DNA of 41,437 nt from Vibrio sp. Isolate34 (GTDB taxonomy: Bacteria > Pseudomonadota > Gammaproteobacteria > Enterobacterales > Vibrionaceae): NCBI RefSeq assembly GCF_022397915.1, contig NZ_JAKEUO010000028.1, positions 1 through 41,437 on the forward strand, written 5' to 3'. The notes under the pieces are model-generated. The model was not told the DNA's origin. It worked only from the letters and a program-made list of their open reading frames with translations, and made no database searches. This document shows positions 24,918 through 34,853 of this stretch, in pieces. The translations under genes were made by a program, and so were the position numbers. Each line of letters begins with the position of its first letter. Position 1 is the first letter of the stretch.

Positions 24918-25949
24918 ATGAGCGAAAAATTACAGAAGGTTTTAGCGCGAGCTGGTCACGGTTCTCGTCGTGAACTAGAAGGTTTAATTAAATCTGGCCG
25001 TGTAAGTGTTAACGGACAAGTTGCGAAACTGGGCGAGCGTCTTGAAGACGAGAACTCAGTGATCCGTATCGATGGCCATACTGTTTCAGGCAAAGCTTCG
25101 GAAGAAGTTGTTTGTCGTGTACTTGCTTACTACAAACCTGAAGGTGAGCTTTGTACTCGTCACGATCCTGAAGGCCGCCGTACTGTTTTCGATCGTCTAC
25201 CTAAGATCCGTGGTTCTCGTTGGATTTCAGTTGGTCGTCTTGATGCAAACACATCGGGTCTTTTGCTTTTCACTACTGATGGTGAACTTGCAAACCGTCT
25301 AATGCACCCAAGCCGTCAGGTTGAACGTGAGTACCTAGTACGTGTATTCGGTGAAGTGACTGAGCAGAAGGTTAAGAACCTTGTGCGTGGCGTTGAACTA
25401 GAAGATGGTATGGCTCGTTTCGAAGACGTGGTTTACGCTGGTGGTGAAGGTATGAACCATACTTTCTACGTAGCGATTAACGAAGGTCGTAACCGTGAGG
25501 TTCGTCGTCTTTGGGAATCACAAGAAACAACAGTAAGCCGCCTGAAACGTGTACGTTACGGTGATATCTACCTTGATAAGAAACTGCCTCGTGGCGGTTG
25601 GAAAGAGCTAGATCTTGAAGAAGTTAACTACCTACGTCAGCTAGTTGAACTGAACCCAGAGAAAGAAACTTTGTTGGATCTTGATCCTTCAAACACTTCT
25701 CGTAAGCGTGAGCGTTCTCGTAGTCAAAAAATTCGTCGTGCTGTTAAGCGTCACGAAGAGCGTGCAAATGCACCTAAAGGCCGTAGCAACCAACCTAAGC
25801 GTAAGAAGCCTGCGACTCGCGGTACTACAACACCTGATTCAGGTCGTAGCGCTCCAGCAGCTAAAGGCAAGCCTCAGGCTAACAAAAGCAAGCCTAAGAT
25901 GAACAATGGTCGTCCGGCTAAACCAGCTAAGCCAAGAACACGTCAGTAA
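24918..25949 (+). CDS. rluB: 23S rRNA pseudouridine(2605) synthase RluB
   Basis: An RsuA-family pseudouridine synthase. The S4 RNA-binding domain is at about residues 3-50 (KLQKVLARAGHGSRRELEGL), and the catalytic domain follows with GRLDANTSGLLLFT, where D109 is the nucleophile, and EGRNREVRRLWESQ. After about residue 260 there is a long basic, low-complexity tail rich in Lys, Arg, Pro and Ser. At 343 residues the protein is longer than E. coli RluB because of this tail. Codon use is strongly biased, as in highly expressed genes. Two small hairpins in the leader (24846-24866 and 24882-24895) precede the start. Confidence 0.95.
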   Translation: MSEKLQKVLARAGHGSRRELEGLIKSGRVSVNGQVAKLGERLEDENSVIRIDGHTVSGKASEEVVCRVLAYYKPEGELCTRHDPEGRRTVFDRLPKIRGSRWISVGRLDANTSGLLLFTTDGELANRLMHPSRQVEREYLVRVFGEVTEQKVKNLVRGVELEDGMARFEDVVYAGGEGMNHTFYVAINEGRNREVRRLWESQETTVSRLKRVRYGDIYLDKKLPRGGWKELDLEEVNYLRQLVELNPEKETLLDLDPSNTSRKRERSRSQKIRRAVKRHEERANAPKGRSNQPKRKKPATRGTTTPDSGRSAPAAKGKPQANKSKPKMNNGRPAKPAKPRTRQ

Positions 25950-25991
25950 GTTCTTAACTTAACGTTTCATTAGCTGAAAGCACTGAATACT

Positions 25992-26023
25992 AAAATACCT
26001 GCTCATTGAGCAGGTATTTTTAC
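25992..26023 (+). terminator. Rho-independent terminator after rluB
   Basis: AAAATACCTGCTC at 25992-26004 pairs with GAGCAGGTATTTT at 26008-26020 over a three-base loop, with further T after it. Confidence 0.9.
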
Positions 26024-26117
26024 ATTTGAAGAAATAAAAGATGCGGTATGCGAGTAACCGAGTATCACTTACTCGTATCTTTTTATCTTTTCTCATCTAG
26101 TCACGCGTATCTCGCTC

Positions 26118-27578
26118 TTAGTCTTTTCGCATCTCGTTATTCGAATCTCGCATCTGCTCTTGTGCCTGCTTCTCTATCGCTTTCACCATCCCTTTGAAGA
26201 TAAACAGGTGAGCTGGCATCATTGCGAACCAATACAGTAATCCTAGAAAGCCTTTAGGGTGCCACCAAGCTGATATGTTCAGTTCACGAGAATCTCCGTT
26301 GTCAGAAACGGTGATCTCCAGTCGTCCCAATCCTGGACCTTTCATGCCAAACAGTAGCGATAGAAATTGGTTCTCTTCACAACGAATGACTTTCCATGAA
26401 TCGATTTTGTCGCCCACTTTTAGTTTTGGTCCTTCCGGCATTTGTCGAACGGGTACACCACTGCCAAACAGAAGATCTAACCATTCTCTTGTGCGCCATA
26501 AAGCGTTAGCGAAGAAGTAACCTTGCTTCGGGCTGCCTATCTGTTGAGCGACGTGCCAAAGCGACTCTAATGAGGCACTAGACGTGATACTTGCGCCTGT
26601 TTTCTTAGGATAGTAACCATATCCGGCCTGCCAGCGTTTAAAGGCGGTTTTATCAAAGCCCCACACATTACTTTTTACGAAGTTACCTTCTGCGTGAATC
26701 GCTTGTTCCACCATGCTCTCGAACGAGACGAGTTTTTGTGGATACTTTTCTTGGATGGTAGTCGAGTTGGCAATGAAGTCATGCTTTAAGCCTGCGAGCA
26801 AGGCTCTACCTATGTTGGAAGGGACAGAGGTCACCACGCCAAGCCAATAAGAAGCGATTTTAGGTGTGAGTAGGGAGGTTGCCCACAATCTGAGTGGACG
26901 GTCTGCGGTTTTGGCAATATGGGCGAATTGATTTCGATAAGAGACGATATCTGGCCCACCCACCTCAAAGGTTTGGCTTTCACTTGGAGTATCTTGCGCG
27001 AGCTTTAACAAATAGTAATTTAGGTTTTTCAATGCGATAGGGTTCGCTTTCGAATCGACCCATTTCGGCGCAATCATGATTGGCAGGTTGTAAACGAAGT
27101 CTCGCATTATCTCAAAGGCAGCAGAACCCGGGCCAATGATGACACCGGCTCGAAGCTCAGTAACAGGAACCGAGCCTTTACGAAGCAGCTCACCCGTTTT
27201 CTTTCTAGCTTGAAGATGCTCAGAGTCGCCGGTTTGAGGCTGAAGTGAACTCAGGTAGATAACATGCTGGTTTTTAGGGCCAAGTGCAGAGACAAAGTTG
27301 CGGGCTAGGTTTAACTCGTAATCAATGAAGTCATGCCCTTCAGCCATCCCGTGGACAAGGAAGAAGATAAGGTCAAAGTCGGGAACCAAAGCTTGTGTTG
27401 CCGCTTGGTCAGCTAGGTCGAGATATTCAAGTGACAAACTCTCATGAGGCTCAGTTCTCGCTTTTAAGTAGTCGATATGCCTTGCTGCTGCGGTTACTTG
27501 ATAACCTTGCTCTAGCAGAAGGGGAAGTAGCTGTGAACCAACATATCCAGAAGCGCCTAAAACCAGTACTTTCTTCAT
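26118..27578 (-). CDS. NAD(P)-binding SDR protein with DUF2867 domain (YbjT-like)
   Basis: A 486-residue two-domain protein. The N-terminal extended short-chain dehydrogenase-like fold (about 1-280) starts with the nucleotide-binding loop VLVLGASGYVGSQLLPLL and has VIYLSSLQPQ and ELRAGVIIGPGS. The C-terminal DUF2867 part (about 330-480) includes VGDKIDSWKVIRCEENQFLSL and ISAWWHPKGFLGLLYW, with a hydrophobic stretch near the end that may touch the membrane. Architecture and length match E. coli YbjT, whose substrate is unknown. The gene is divergent from the MATE gene with a 96 bp gap. It is not obviously linked to its other neighbours. Confidence 0.88.
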   Translation of the reverse strand: MKKVLVLGASGYVGSQLLPLLLEQGYQVTAAARHIDYLKARTEPHESLSLEYLDLADQAATQALVPDFDLIFFLVHGMAEGHDFIDYELNLARNFVSALGPKNQHVIYLSSLQPQTGDSEHLQARKKTGELLRKGSVPVTELRAGVIIGPGSAAFEIMRDFVYNLPIMIAPKWVDSKANPIALKNLNYYLLKLAQDTPSESQTFEVGGPDIVSYRNQFAHIAKTADRPLRLWATSLLTPKIASYWLGVVTSVPSNIGRALLAGLKHDFIANSTTIQEKYPQKLVSFESMVEQAIHAEGNFVKSNVWGFDKTAFKRWQAGYGYYPKKTGASITSSASLESLWHVAQQIGSPKQGYFFANALWRTREWLDLLFGSGVPVRQMPEGPKLKVGDKIDSWKVIRCEENQFLSLLFGMKGPGLGRLEITVSDNGDSRELNISAWWHPKGFLGLLYWFAMMPAHLFIFKGMVKAIEKQAQEQMRDSNNEMRKD

Positions 27579-27674
27579 TACTACTCCATTTATATCTGTG
27601 GTTAAAAACCGAACATTGATATAATAGCGCGATATTTATCTTTATTCATCAACACGTTCCGTTTAGGTATTCCT

Positions 27675-29048
27675 ATGTTGCTCTCTTCAATTATCCATCA
27701 CACACGCGGCGATTTTGTTCGCAGGTTGATTGCCATTGCTTTGCCAATCACCTTGCAGAGCATCATGTTTTCAAGTCGAGGCTTAGTGGATGTACTGATG
27801 TTAGGACAACTTGGGGAAGCAGATATTGCCGCAGTCGGCGTTGCAAGCCGTGCGATGTTCGTAACCACTATTATGCTGGTGGGCGTGACCACGGGCGGGG
27901 CTCTGCTTACCGCTCAATATTGGGGAGCAGGCAACAAGCAAGGTGTGAGAGAAAGCACAGCACTCACCTGGCTGGTTTCGACGCTGTTTGCGCTGTTGAC
28001 CATCGTGTTCTTTGTCTCTTTCCCGGCACAAATTATGGGTGTGACTACCGACTCTCAAGAAGTGATTAACTTGGGCGTTGAATACATCGTTATCACCTCA
28101 TTTAGCATGTTAGCCGTATCGTGTGTCAGCAGTATGGCCGTTGGCCTAAGAGCGATGCATAAACCTGGATTGAGTACTTTCTTCAGTGGTATTGGTATCC
28201 TGTCTAACGTCTTCTTAAACTGGGTGCTGATCTTCGGTAACTTAGGGTTTCCTGCTCTTGGCATCAAAGGCGCAGCGATTGCGACCGTACTGAGTGGCGC
28301 AATTGAAGTGGCGACCTTGTTTGGCTACCTCTATTTCTCTCAACATTTATTGGCCTTCAAATTTTGTGATATCAAAGCAGCGGCTACAGTGGAGAAAGTG
28401 GTTCGCTTCTTGAAATTGTCTCTGCCGACAACCTTCAACTTCTTGGCTTGGGCGGGGGGCTTATTCGCTTATCACGCCATTATGGGGCAATCAGGAGTGC
28501 AAGGTTTAGCAGCGCTATCGGTGATGACGCCAGTTGAATCGATCTCATTGAGTTTATTGATTGGTATGTCGAATGCAGCCGCGGTTTTGGTGGGTAACCA
28601 GCTAGGTGCGAAGAACAATGAAGCGGTTTACTATCAAGCGTTAGGCTTAACGATTTTGTGTTTCTTGACCAGTATTGTAGTGGCGATTTTCCTCTACTTT
28701 ATACAAACGCCAATATTGAATGCCTTTAGTGCTTTGACTGAAGAAACCCGAGCACTTTCTGAGAAGTTTATTTTGATCCTGAGCGTGGGTATTGTCATCC
28801 GCTCTATTCCAATGACAGTGATCGTTGGTGTACTCAGAGCGGGTGGTGACGTTAAGTTCTGTCTATACCAAGATCTGATTGCTCAGTGGGTGATAGGTAT
28901 TCCGTTGGCAGCCATCGCTGCTATTTACTTTAAGTTTCCACCTGAGTGGGTTTACCTGCTGTTCCTTACTGAAGAAGTGATTAAGTGGGGCGGGTCGCTC
29001 TATCGCATGAAAACAAGAAAATGGATTAAAAACTTGATAGGAAGTTGA
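27675..29048 (+). CDS. MATE family multidrug/metabolite efflux transporter
   Basis: An inner membrane cation-coupled efflux protein of 457 residues with about twelve membrane segments in two homologous halves. Recognisable features are IALPITLQSIMFSSRGLVDVLMLGQLGEADIAAVG at the N-terminus (Asp in TM1), the second-half counterpart GMSNAAAVLVGNQLGAKN, and YYQALGLTILCFLTS. It is of the DinF/YeeO-like rather than clearly the NorM branch. The substrate is unknown. Its ATG follows a 96 bp spacer from the divergent YbjT-like gene. Confidence 0.92.
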   Translation: MLLSSIIHHTRGDFVRRLIAIALPITLQSIMFSSRGLVDVLMLGQLGEADIAAVGVASRAMFVTTIMLVGVTTGGALLTAQYWGAGNKQGVRESTALTWLVSTLFALLTIVFFVSFPAQIMGVTTDSQEVINLGVEYIVITSFSMLAVSCVSSMAVGLRAMHKPGLSTFFSGIGILSNVFLNWVLIFGNLGFPALGIKGAAIATVLSGAIEVATLFGYLYFSQHLLAFKFCDIKAAATVEKVVRFLKLSLPTTFNFLAWAGGLFAYHAIMGQSGVQGLAALSVMTPVESISLSLLIGMSNAAAVLVGNQLGAKNNEAVYYQALGLTILCFLTSIVVAIFLYFIQTPILNAFSALTEETRALSEKFILILSVGIVIRSIPMTVIVGVLRAGGDVKFCLYQDLIAQWVIGIPLAAIAAIYFKFPPEWVYLLFLTEEVIKWGGSLYRMKTRKWIKNLIGS

Positions 29049-29170
29049 AGTCGAGCGCACCAATCGCATCACTTTATCGTTGGTGTGTGATCTATCTTTC
29101 AAAATACTTCCTCCTAACAGGGAATTAGTGTAGATTCTCCTTCCAAATTCTAACTAATGCGAGCTGTTTA

Positions 29171-29842
29171 ATGTTAAAGCTGTCAGACCTATGTAAAGGC
29201 TATGTCGATGGGGGGGAGTTCCACCCTGTTTTGCAAGGTGCTGAACTGACATTAAACCAAGGTGACCAGCTGGCATTAATGGGCGAAAGCGGTTCAGGTA
29301 AAAGTACTTTACTGAATCTTATCGCGGGTTTAGACCTAGCCGATTCAGGTGAAATCGCTTTCCCTCACTTCAACATGCACGACTCTACCGAGCGTGACCG
29401 CACCGCTTATCGCAGAAACAACATCGGCCATATCTTTCAGCAGTTCAACTTACTGCCGACATTGAATATCGCCGATAACATTCGTTTTTGCCGCCAATTA
29501 AAAGGCCTACCTGAAGACAAGGGGCTCTGGAGACAGATTCTTTCGGCTTTAGATCTTATGCCTTTGCTTGGTCGTTACCCTGAAGAAGCGTCTGGTGGGC
29601 AGCAACAACGTGCAGCAATCGCTCGTGCGTTGTATATGGAACCAAAAATCTTATTGGCCGATGAACCGACAGGTAGTCTAGATGAGCGTAATGCCGAAGC
29701 GGTAATGCGTTTGCTTACGTCTTTGGCTCGCCAATTAGAATGCACTTTGTTGCTGGTGACACACAGTGAAAAAGTAGCCTTACACATGGATGGCCGGATC
29801 CGTCTACAAGGAGGGCAACTGCATGTTATGGCCCGTAGTTAA
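29171..29842 (+). CDS. ABC transporter ATPase, LolD/MacB-type (AttE-like)
   Basis: A 223-residue ABC ATPase. Walker A is GESGSGKST, the Q loop lies in HIFQQFNLLPTL, the signature is ASGGQQQRAAIARAL, Walker B is ILLADEPTGSLD and the switch is LLVTHS. The subtype matches ATPases that work with FtsX/MacB-like permeases moving lipids, lipoproteins or peptides rather than importers. The following permease gene overlaps it by 20 bases. Together with the CrtC-like third gene this matches cassettes annotated AttEFGH. Confidence 0.93.
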   Translation: MLKLSDLCKGYVDGGEFHPVLQGAELTLNQGDQLALMGESGSGKSTLLNLIAGLDLADSGEIAFPHFNMHDSTERDRTAYRRNNIGHIFQQFNLLPTLNIADNIRFCRQLKGLPEDKGLWRQILSALDLMPLLGRYPEEASGGQQQRAAIARALYMEPKILLADEPTGSLDERNAEAVMRLLTSLARQLECTLLLVTHSEKVALHMDGRIRLQGGQLHVMARS

Positions 29843-32276
29843 GGCACTACTCGGTCATTATCGACGTTACCCACTTCAGATTATCTTGGTATGGCTTGGT
29901 TTAACCCTCGGCGTATCACTTTTGGTTGGTGTTACTGCTATTAACCAACACGCCAAACAAAGCTATACACATGGCGAAAAACTCTTTTCGAATCCTCTTC
30001 CTTACCGTATTCGACCAAAACACAACGCCAATAAAATCCCACAAGGCTTTTATATCCATCTTCGCCGTGAAGGCTTTCAGCAGTGTTCTCCTTTTGATCA
30101 CCATCGTATCACTGATGAAAACGGTTCAAACTTCATGCTGATTGGCATAGACCCAGTTTCTATGCTTCAACTGCAACCGGGCGCCGCGTTAAAAGATCTC
30201 AATACGTTAAACCTCATGAAGCCGCCGTATCCGATTCTTGTGAGCGATGATCTCGCTGAACACATGCAATGGAACAATGGTGATTACATTCCTCTTCTGG
30301 ATGGCTCTGAACTTGGCCCTGTGATGGTTGACGAGAACAACATTATCAATGGTACAAGATTGATTGCTGATATTTCGCTGCTGAGAATGCTCAAACGAAG
30401 TGCTGGTTTATCTGTGATTGCTTGCTCAGAGATGTCTACCGAGAAGTTTGAACGTCTCAAAAACATGCTGCCAAACGGTTTGACGATTTCGCGCAGCTCT
30501 AAAGCTGAACTTGAGTCGCTGACCAGTGCGTTCCACTTAAATTTAAAAGCGATGGGTATGCTGTCGTTTGTGGTTGGCTTATTCATTTTCTATCAAGCAA
30601 TGTCGCTTTCTTTTATTCAACGTCAACCGTTAGTCGGAATTTTAAGACAGACGGGGGTGTCTGGTTGGCAACTGACTAAAGCGCTCTGTTTAGAATTACT
30701 GCTTTTGGTTTTACTGAGCTGGATCTGTGGCAATGTATTTGGCGTGATGTTAGCAAACCAATTGTTACCTGCCGTATCTTCAAGTTTGGGCGATTTATAC
30801 GACGCTAATGTCGGCTTAACGATTGACTGGAACTGGCGTTGGAGCGGTTACAGCTTACTGATGGCATTGATCGGTGCTTTCTTAGCGTGTGCTTGGCCAC
30901 TGGTTCGTTTACTTAAGTCTCAACCGATTCGTTTGTCTTCTCGTTTGTCTTTGATGCGTTTTGCTGGCACCGAGTTCACTTGGCAAGCGTTGATTGGTTG
31001 TGGCTTCTTGGTTGCTGCTGTTGCGGTGTATCAAGCTCCACAAACTCAAGAGTCTGGCTTTGCGATTATTGCACTGATGTTGGTGAGTGTGGCTCTGTTT
31101 ACGCCATTCTTAATGTGGAAACTGTTTAACAGCCTGTCTTATTCATTACGTTGGGTTCGTGCTCGCTGGTTCTTCGCGGACGCAGCATCAAGCATGAGCT
31201 ACCGCGGTGTGGCGACTATGGCATTTATGCTAGCGCTAACAGCGAACATTGGCGTAGAAACCATGGTAGGCAGCTTTAGGGATACCACCGACAAGTGGCT
31301 AACACAGCGTTTGGCGGCTGACCTCTATATTTACCCAACCAACAATGCAGCAGCTCGCATGAGTAGTTGGCTATCAGAACAGCCTGAGGTTGACTCTGTT
31401 TGGTGGCGTTGGGAGAAAGATGTCGCTTCTCCAGTCGGTAGTATTCAAGTAGTGAGTACGGGGCCTTCTGAAGGTGAACTAGAAGCGCTAACCATCAAAC
31501 TCGGTATTCCTAATTACTGGTATCACTTACACCATTCTAAAGGTGTGTTGATCAGCGAGTCGATGTCTCTGAAGTTGGGTATTCGCCCGGGAGACTATAT
31601 TGACCTCTATGACAACTTGGGCTCTGGTTGGCAAGTGGTGGGCGTTTATTACGATTATGGTAACCCTTACCATCAAGTGATGATGTCACACCGAAACTGG
31701 CTGTATGGTTTCGCGGGGCGGGGCAATGTTGGCCTTGGTGTGATACTCAAAGATGATGTCAATTCAATCGGTCTTAGAAGCCGATTAGAAAGCGTATTCA
31801 GGCTCGGCTCTGAACGCATCTTTGACAACAATAATATTCACAGTCAAGCGATGCGGGTATTTGATAGAACCTTCGCGATTGCTGACACGCTAGGCAATAT
31901 AACTCTGGTTATTGCGGTGTTCGGTATCTTCTTTGCAACTGTTGCGGGTGAAGTATCGCGGCAAAGGCATATCTCGCTGCAGCGCTGTTTGGGTGTCTCT
32001 GCGAAAGAGCTGATTCTGACAGGCAGTTTACAACTGTTTGTGTTTGGACTTATTTCCTCTTTAATAGCGATTCCGCTTGGCTTAGCGTTAGCAAGCTTGA
32101 TCGTTGATATCGTTATCAAGCAGTCTTTTGGGTGGTCACTCGAGTTACAAGTGCTCCCTTGGGACTATTTAGAGACATTTGCTTGGGCAATGGCAGCATT
32201 GATGCTAGCTGGTGCTTTACCAGTGATGAGAATGATTCGGAACACGCCGATGAAGTCACTGAGGGATGCCCTTTAA
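29823..32276 (+). CDS. FtsX-type ABC permease, large two-core (AttFG-like)
   Basis: An inner membrane permease of 817 residues. It has a transmembrane segment near the N-terminus (IILVWLGLTLGVSLLVGV), a large periplasmic domain, a first FtsX core at about 260-420 and a second at about 690-810 (LVIAVFGIFFATVAGEVSRQ, RCLGVSAKELILTGSLQLFVFG, MRMIRNTPMKSLRDAL). This is the MacB-like duplicated layout in a single chain. ATG at 29823 is chosen because AAGGAGGG precedes it by eight bases. The duplicated core suggests two permease genes fused. Substrate unknown; the neighbouring CrtC-like protein hints at a lipid-type or hydrophobic cargo (inference). Confidence 0.9.
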   Translation: MLWPVVKALLGHYRRYPLQIILVWLGLTLGVSLLVGVTAINQHAKQSYTHGEKLFSNPLPYRIRPKHNANKIPQGFYIHLRREGFQQCSPFDHHRITDENGSNFMLIGIDPVSMLQLQPGAALKDLNTLNLMKPPYPILVSDDLAEHMQWNNGDYIPLLDGSELGPVMVDENNIINGTRLIADISLLRMLKRSAGLSVIACSEMSTEKFERLKNMLPNGLTISRSSKAELESLTSAFHLNLKAMGMLSFVVGLFIFYQAMSLSFIQRQPLVGILRQTGVSGWQLTKALCLELLLLVLLSWICGNVFGVMLANQLLPAVSSSLGDLYDANVGLTIDWNWRWSGYSLLMALIGAFLACAWPLVRLLKSQPIRLSSRLSLMRFAGTEFTWQALIGCGFLVAAVAVYQAPQTQESGFAIIALMLVSVALFTPFLMWKLFNSLSYSLRWVRARWFFADAASSMSYRGVATMAFMLALTANIGVETMVGSFRDTTDKWLTQRLAADLYIYPTNNAAARMSSWLSEQPEVDSVWWRWEKDVASPVGSIQVVSTGPSEGELEALTIKLGIPNYWYHLHHSKGVLISESMSLKLGIRPGDYIDLYDNLGSGWQVVGVYYDYGNPYHQVMMSHRNWLYGFAGRGNVGLGVILKDDVNSIGLRSRLESVFRLGSERIFDNNNIHSQAMRVFDRTFAIADTLGNITLVIAVFGIFFATVAGEVSRQRHISLQRCLGVSAKELILTGSLQLFVFGLISSLIAIPLGLALASLIVDIVIKQSFGWSLELQVLPWDYLETFAWAMAALMLAGALPVMRMIRNTPMKSLRDAL

Positions 32277-32277
32277 T

Positions 32278-33414
32278 ATGTTTCTACGGAATAGCTCAAC
32301 CAAGTTAAGACAGCGGATTTTGTCTTCTCTATTGTTAATCAGTTTCTTCGGCATCTTTTTGAGTGTTTGGGGTTACTACTCCTATTTCATCGACCCTGGC
32401 GAAAAAGGGGTTAATGAGGTGAACTCTGTTTTGGTAAGCGAACACTTCAACGTGTTTGAACCTGTGTTACCAGACCGTAATGTTTCGCTACCACAAGATT
32501 TCAAGTTTCATCCTGAATTCCAGCACGAATGGTGGCACTACTTCGCGTCTTTGAAAGGGGACGATGGCAAAGACTATTCGGTTCAGTGGAGCTTTTTCCG
32601 TATCGCGACAGACGAACGTGAAACGCCCGGATGGCAGAGTCCGCAAGTCTATATCTCAAATGTGGTGGTCTCTTCCAAGTCTAAAGTATGGAAAGAGCAG
32701 CGCATGGCTCGTGGTGGTATTGGCCAAGCGGGAATGACCAGTCGTCCATTTAGAATTTGGATTGATAATTGGAATTGGCGTTCGCTGGGCAACACGCCGT
32801 TTCCTGGTCGCCTGCAAGTACAAACAGATACGTTCGATCTTCAATTAGATACAGTGGCGAAAGGGCCATATGTACTTAATGGGGAGAACGGCTATCAGAA
32901 AAAGCACGATTTACTACCTGTTGCATCTTATAACTTCAGCGCGCCGTTCTTATCACTGAGTGGCGTGTTGAATCTCGACGGTGTCGCCAAGGAAGTTGAA
33001 GGCACAGCGTGGGTACATAAAGAGTGGGGCAGTGGTTTGCTCGGAGTGGGTCAACAAGGTTGGGATTGGTTTGTATTCAATCTTGATGATGGTACAGCGC
33101 TGAGCATTAATCGCTATCGTCATAATCAACAGTTGCCTTATGTGTTCGGCACTTTAGCAACTCGTTCCGGTAAGGTATACCAGCTGACGGAAGGTGATAT
33201 TTCGATTCAGCCTTTGCAAAACACAACCTTGATGAATGGTCGACGAATGCCACTTCAGTGGATCATTAACGTGCCTAAGCATGATATCAACCTGACTACG
33301 CGCATCATACGCAGAGACATGTGGCTTCCATTTGTCATACCATATTGGGAAGGGCCAGTCATGGCTAGCGGAAGCCATGAAGCGACTGGCTTTATGCAGC
33401 TCACTGGTTACTAA
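32278..33414 (+). CDS. Lipocalin-like/CrtC-type protein (AttH-like)
   Basis: A 378-residue protein with an N-terminal membrane anchor (ILSSLLLISFFGIFLSVWGY) and a large exported part. FHPEFQHEWWHYFASL, the AWVHKEWGS segment and WDWFVFNLDDGTALSINRYR are typical of the CrtC/AttH lipocalin-like fold (carotenoid 1,2-hydratase superfamily). No carotenoid genes are nearby, so hydratase activity should not be assumed. ATG at 32278 follows the permease stop by one base; an in-frame ATG at 32266 is possible, and the GAGGG at 32260-32264 is too close to it. It is the third gene of the cassette and ends at a terminator. Confidence 0.87.
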   Translation: MFLRNSSTKLRQRILSSLLLISFFGIFLSVWGYYSYFIDPGEKGVNEVNSVLVSEHFNVFEPVLPDRNVSLPQDFKFHPEFQHEWWHYFASLKGDDGKDYSVQWSFFRIATDERETPGWQSPQVYISNVVVSSKSKVWKEQRMARGGIGQAGMTSRPFRIWIDNWNWRSLGNTPFPGRLQVQTDTFDLQLDTVAKGPYVLNGENGYQKKHDLLPVASYNFSAPFLSLSGVLNLDGVAKEVEGTAWVHKEWGSGLLGVGQQGWDWFVFNLDDGTALSINRYRHNQQLPYVFGTLATRSGKVYQLTEGDISIQPLQNTTLMNGRRMPLQWIINVPKHDINLTTRIIRRDMWLPFVIPYWEGPVMASGSHEATGFMQLTGY

Positions 33415-33423
33415 ACTTCATCT

Positions 33424-33450
33424 AAGGCTATCATTTGATAGCCTTTTTTT
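33424..33450 (+). terminator. Rho-independent terminator after the AttH-like gene
   Basis: AAGGCTATC at 33424-33432 pairs with GATAGCCTT at 33437-33445 over a four-base loop, followed by T to 33450. Confidence 0.9.
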
Positions 33451-33689
33451 GTGCCATCCACTTTCCTCTGCATGTAATGAATTCTGCATACAGGTTCGAT
33501 GATCTCATCTATACTTAATTTATGGTGCATAACAACTTTATGGAATATACGACGTATTGTTTAGTATTTGTAGGAAAAACCGAAGTTAAACATCCAAAGA
33601 AGTGATTATCTATCGATAAAGCTTGGATATAAACTCGTGGTTATTCTTTGTTATTCGTTTATTTAAATAATAAATATAAGGGCGAAATC

Positions 33690-34853
33690 ATGACCGACGT
33701 CATCCGTGACTTCTTTAAAATGGAATCTGCTGGCGGCATCATCCTAGTAATCGCTGCGGCGATCGCAATGTTTGTAGCAAACTCACCACTGAACGAAATG
33801 TACCAAGGTGTACTTCATAGTTACGTTCTTGGTATGTCTGTGTCTCACTGGATTAACGATGGCTTAATGGCTGTCTTCTTCCTTCTAATCGGCTTAGAAG
33901 TTAAGCGTGAACTTTTAGAAGGCGCATTAAAGTCTAAAGAGACTGCAATCTTCCCAGCTATCGCAGCTGTGGGTGGTATGCTAGCTCCTGCACTAATTTA
34001 TGTGCTATTTAACTCAAGTAACCCTGAAGCGCTTCAAGGTTGGGCTATCCCGGCAGCAACAGATATCGCATTCGCATTGGGTATCATGGCACTTCTTGGG
34101 AACCGTGTACCAGTAAGCTTGAAAGTGTTCCTGCTGGCTCTAGCAATTATCGATGACCTAGGTGTTGTTGTTATCATTGCACTGTTCTACTCAGGTGATT
34201 TATCTACGCTTGCACTAACGGTTGGCTTTGTCGCGACTGGTGTCTTGTTCATGCTAAACAACAAGCATGTAACTAAGCTAAGTGTTTACCTCATTGTTGG
34301 TGCCATTCTGTGGTTCGCAGTATTGAAGTCTGGTGTTCACGCAACGCTAGCAGGCGTAGTCATTGGTTTTGCTATCCCACTGAAAGGTAATAAAGGGGAA
34401 CATTCTCCGCTGAAACACCTAGAGCATGCTCTGCACCCATACGTAGCTTTTGCAATCTTGCCTATCTTTGCATTTGCAAACGCTGGTATCTCGCTAGAAG
34501 GCATCTCAATTTCAAACTTAACAGGCATGCTACCGCTTGGTATTGCAATGGGTTTATTGGTTGGTAAGCCACTGGGTATCTTCTTATTCAGCTGGGGTGC
34601 TGTGAAAACAGGTGTAGCTAAACTTCCTGAAGGTGTGAACTTCAGAAACATCTTCGCAGTGTCTGTGCTGTGTGGTATTGGCTTTACTATGTCTATCTTC
34701 ATCTCTTCATTGGCATTTGGTCCAACGAACGCAGATTTTGATACGCTCGCTCGTCTAGGTATCCTGATGGGATCAACGACAGCAGCAATCCTGGGTTACT
34801 TCCTGCTAAGTATTTCTTTACCGAAAACTAAGCACCAAGAAGTAAAACTATAA
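33690..34853 (+). CDS. nhaA: Na+/H+ antiporter NhaA
   Basis: An inner membrane sodium/proton antiporter, 387 residues, exporting Na+ in exchange for protons and important for pH and salt homeostasis in a marine bacterium. The ion-binding pair D155-D156 is in LAIIDDLGVVVI, and D125 in PAATDIAFALG corresponds to a conserved gating aspartate. IGLEVKRELLEG and GIGFTMSIFISSLAFG are also typical. ATG at 33690 (MTDVIRDFF) is preferred, with AAGGGCGAA upstream; an earlier ATG at 33648 gives an atypical leader. No nhaR is adjacent. Codon use is strongly biased, which suggests good expression. Confidence 0.96.
   Translation: MTDVIRDFFKMESAGGIILVIAAAIAMFVANSPLNEMYQGVLHSYVLGMSVSHWINDGLMAVFFLLIGLEVKRELLEGALKSKETAIFPAIAAVGGMLAPALIYVLFNSSNPEALQGWAIPAATDIAFALGIMALLGNRVPVSLKVFLLALAIIDDLGVVVIIALFYSGDLSTLALTVGFVATGVLFMLNNKHVTKLSVYLIVGAILWFAVLKSGVHATLAGVVIGFAIPLKGNKGEHSPLKHLEHALHPYVAFAILPIFAFANAGISLEGISISNLTGMLPLGIAMGLLVGKPLGIFLFSWGAVKTGVAKLPEGVNFRNIFAVSVLCGIGFTMSIFISSLAFGPTNADFDTLARLGILMGSTTAAILGYFLLSISLPKTKHQEVKL

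Noticed and set aside
26080..26160. Repeated ATCTCG / TCTCGC motifs near the end of the YbjT-like gene
   Set aside because: The copies are irregular and partly within the coding sequence; no consistent period or symmetry could be established.
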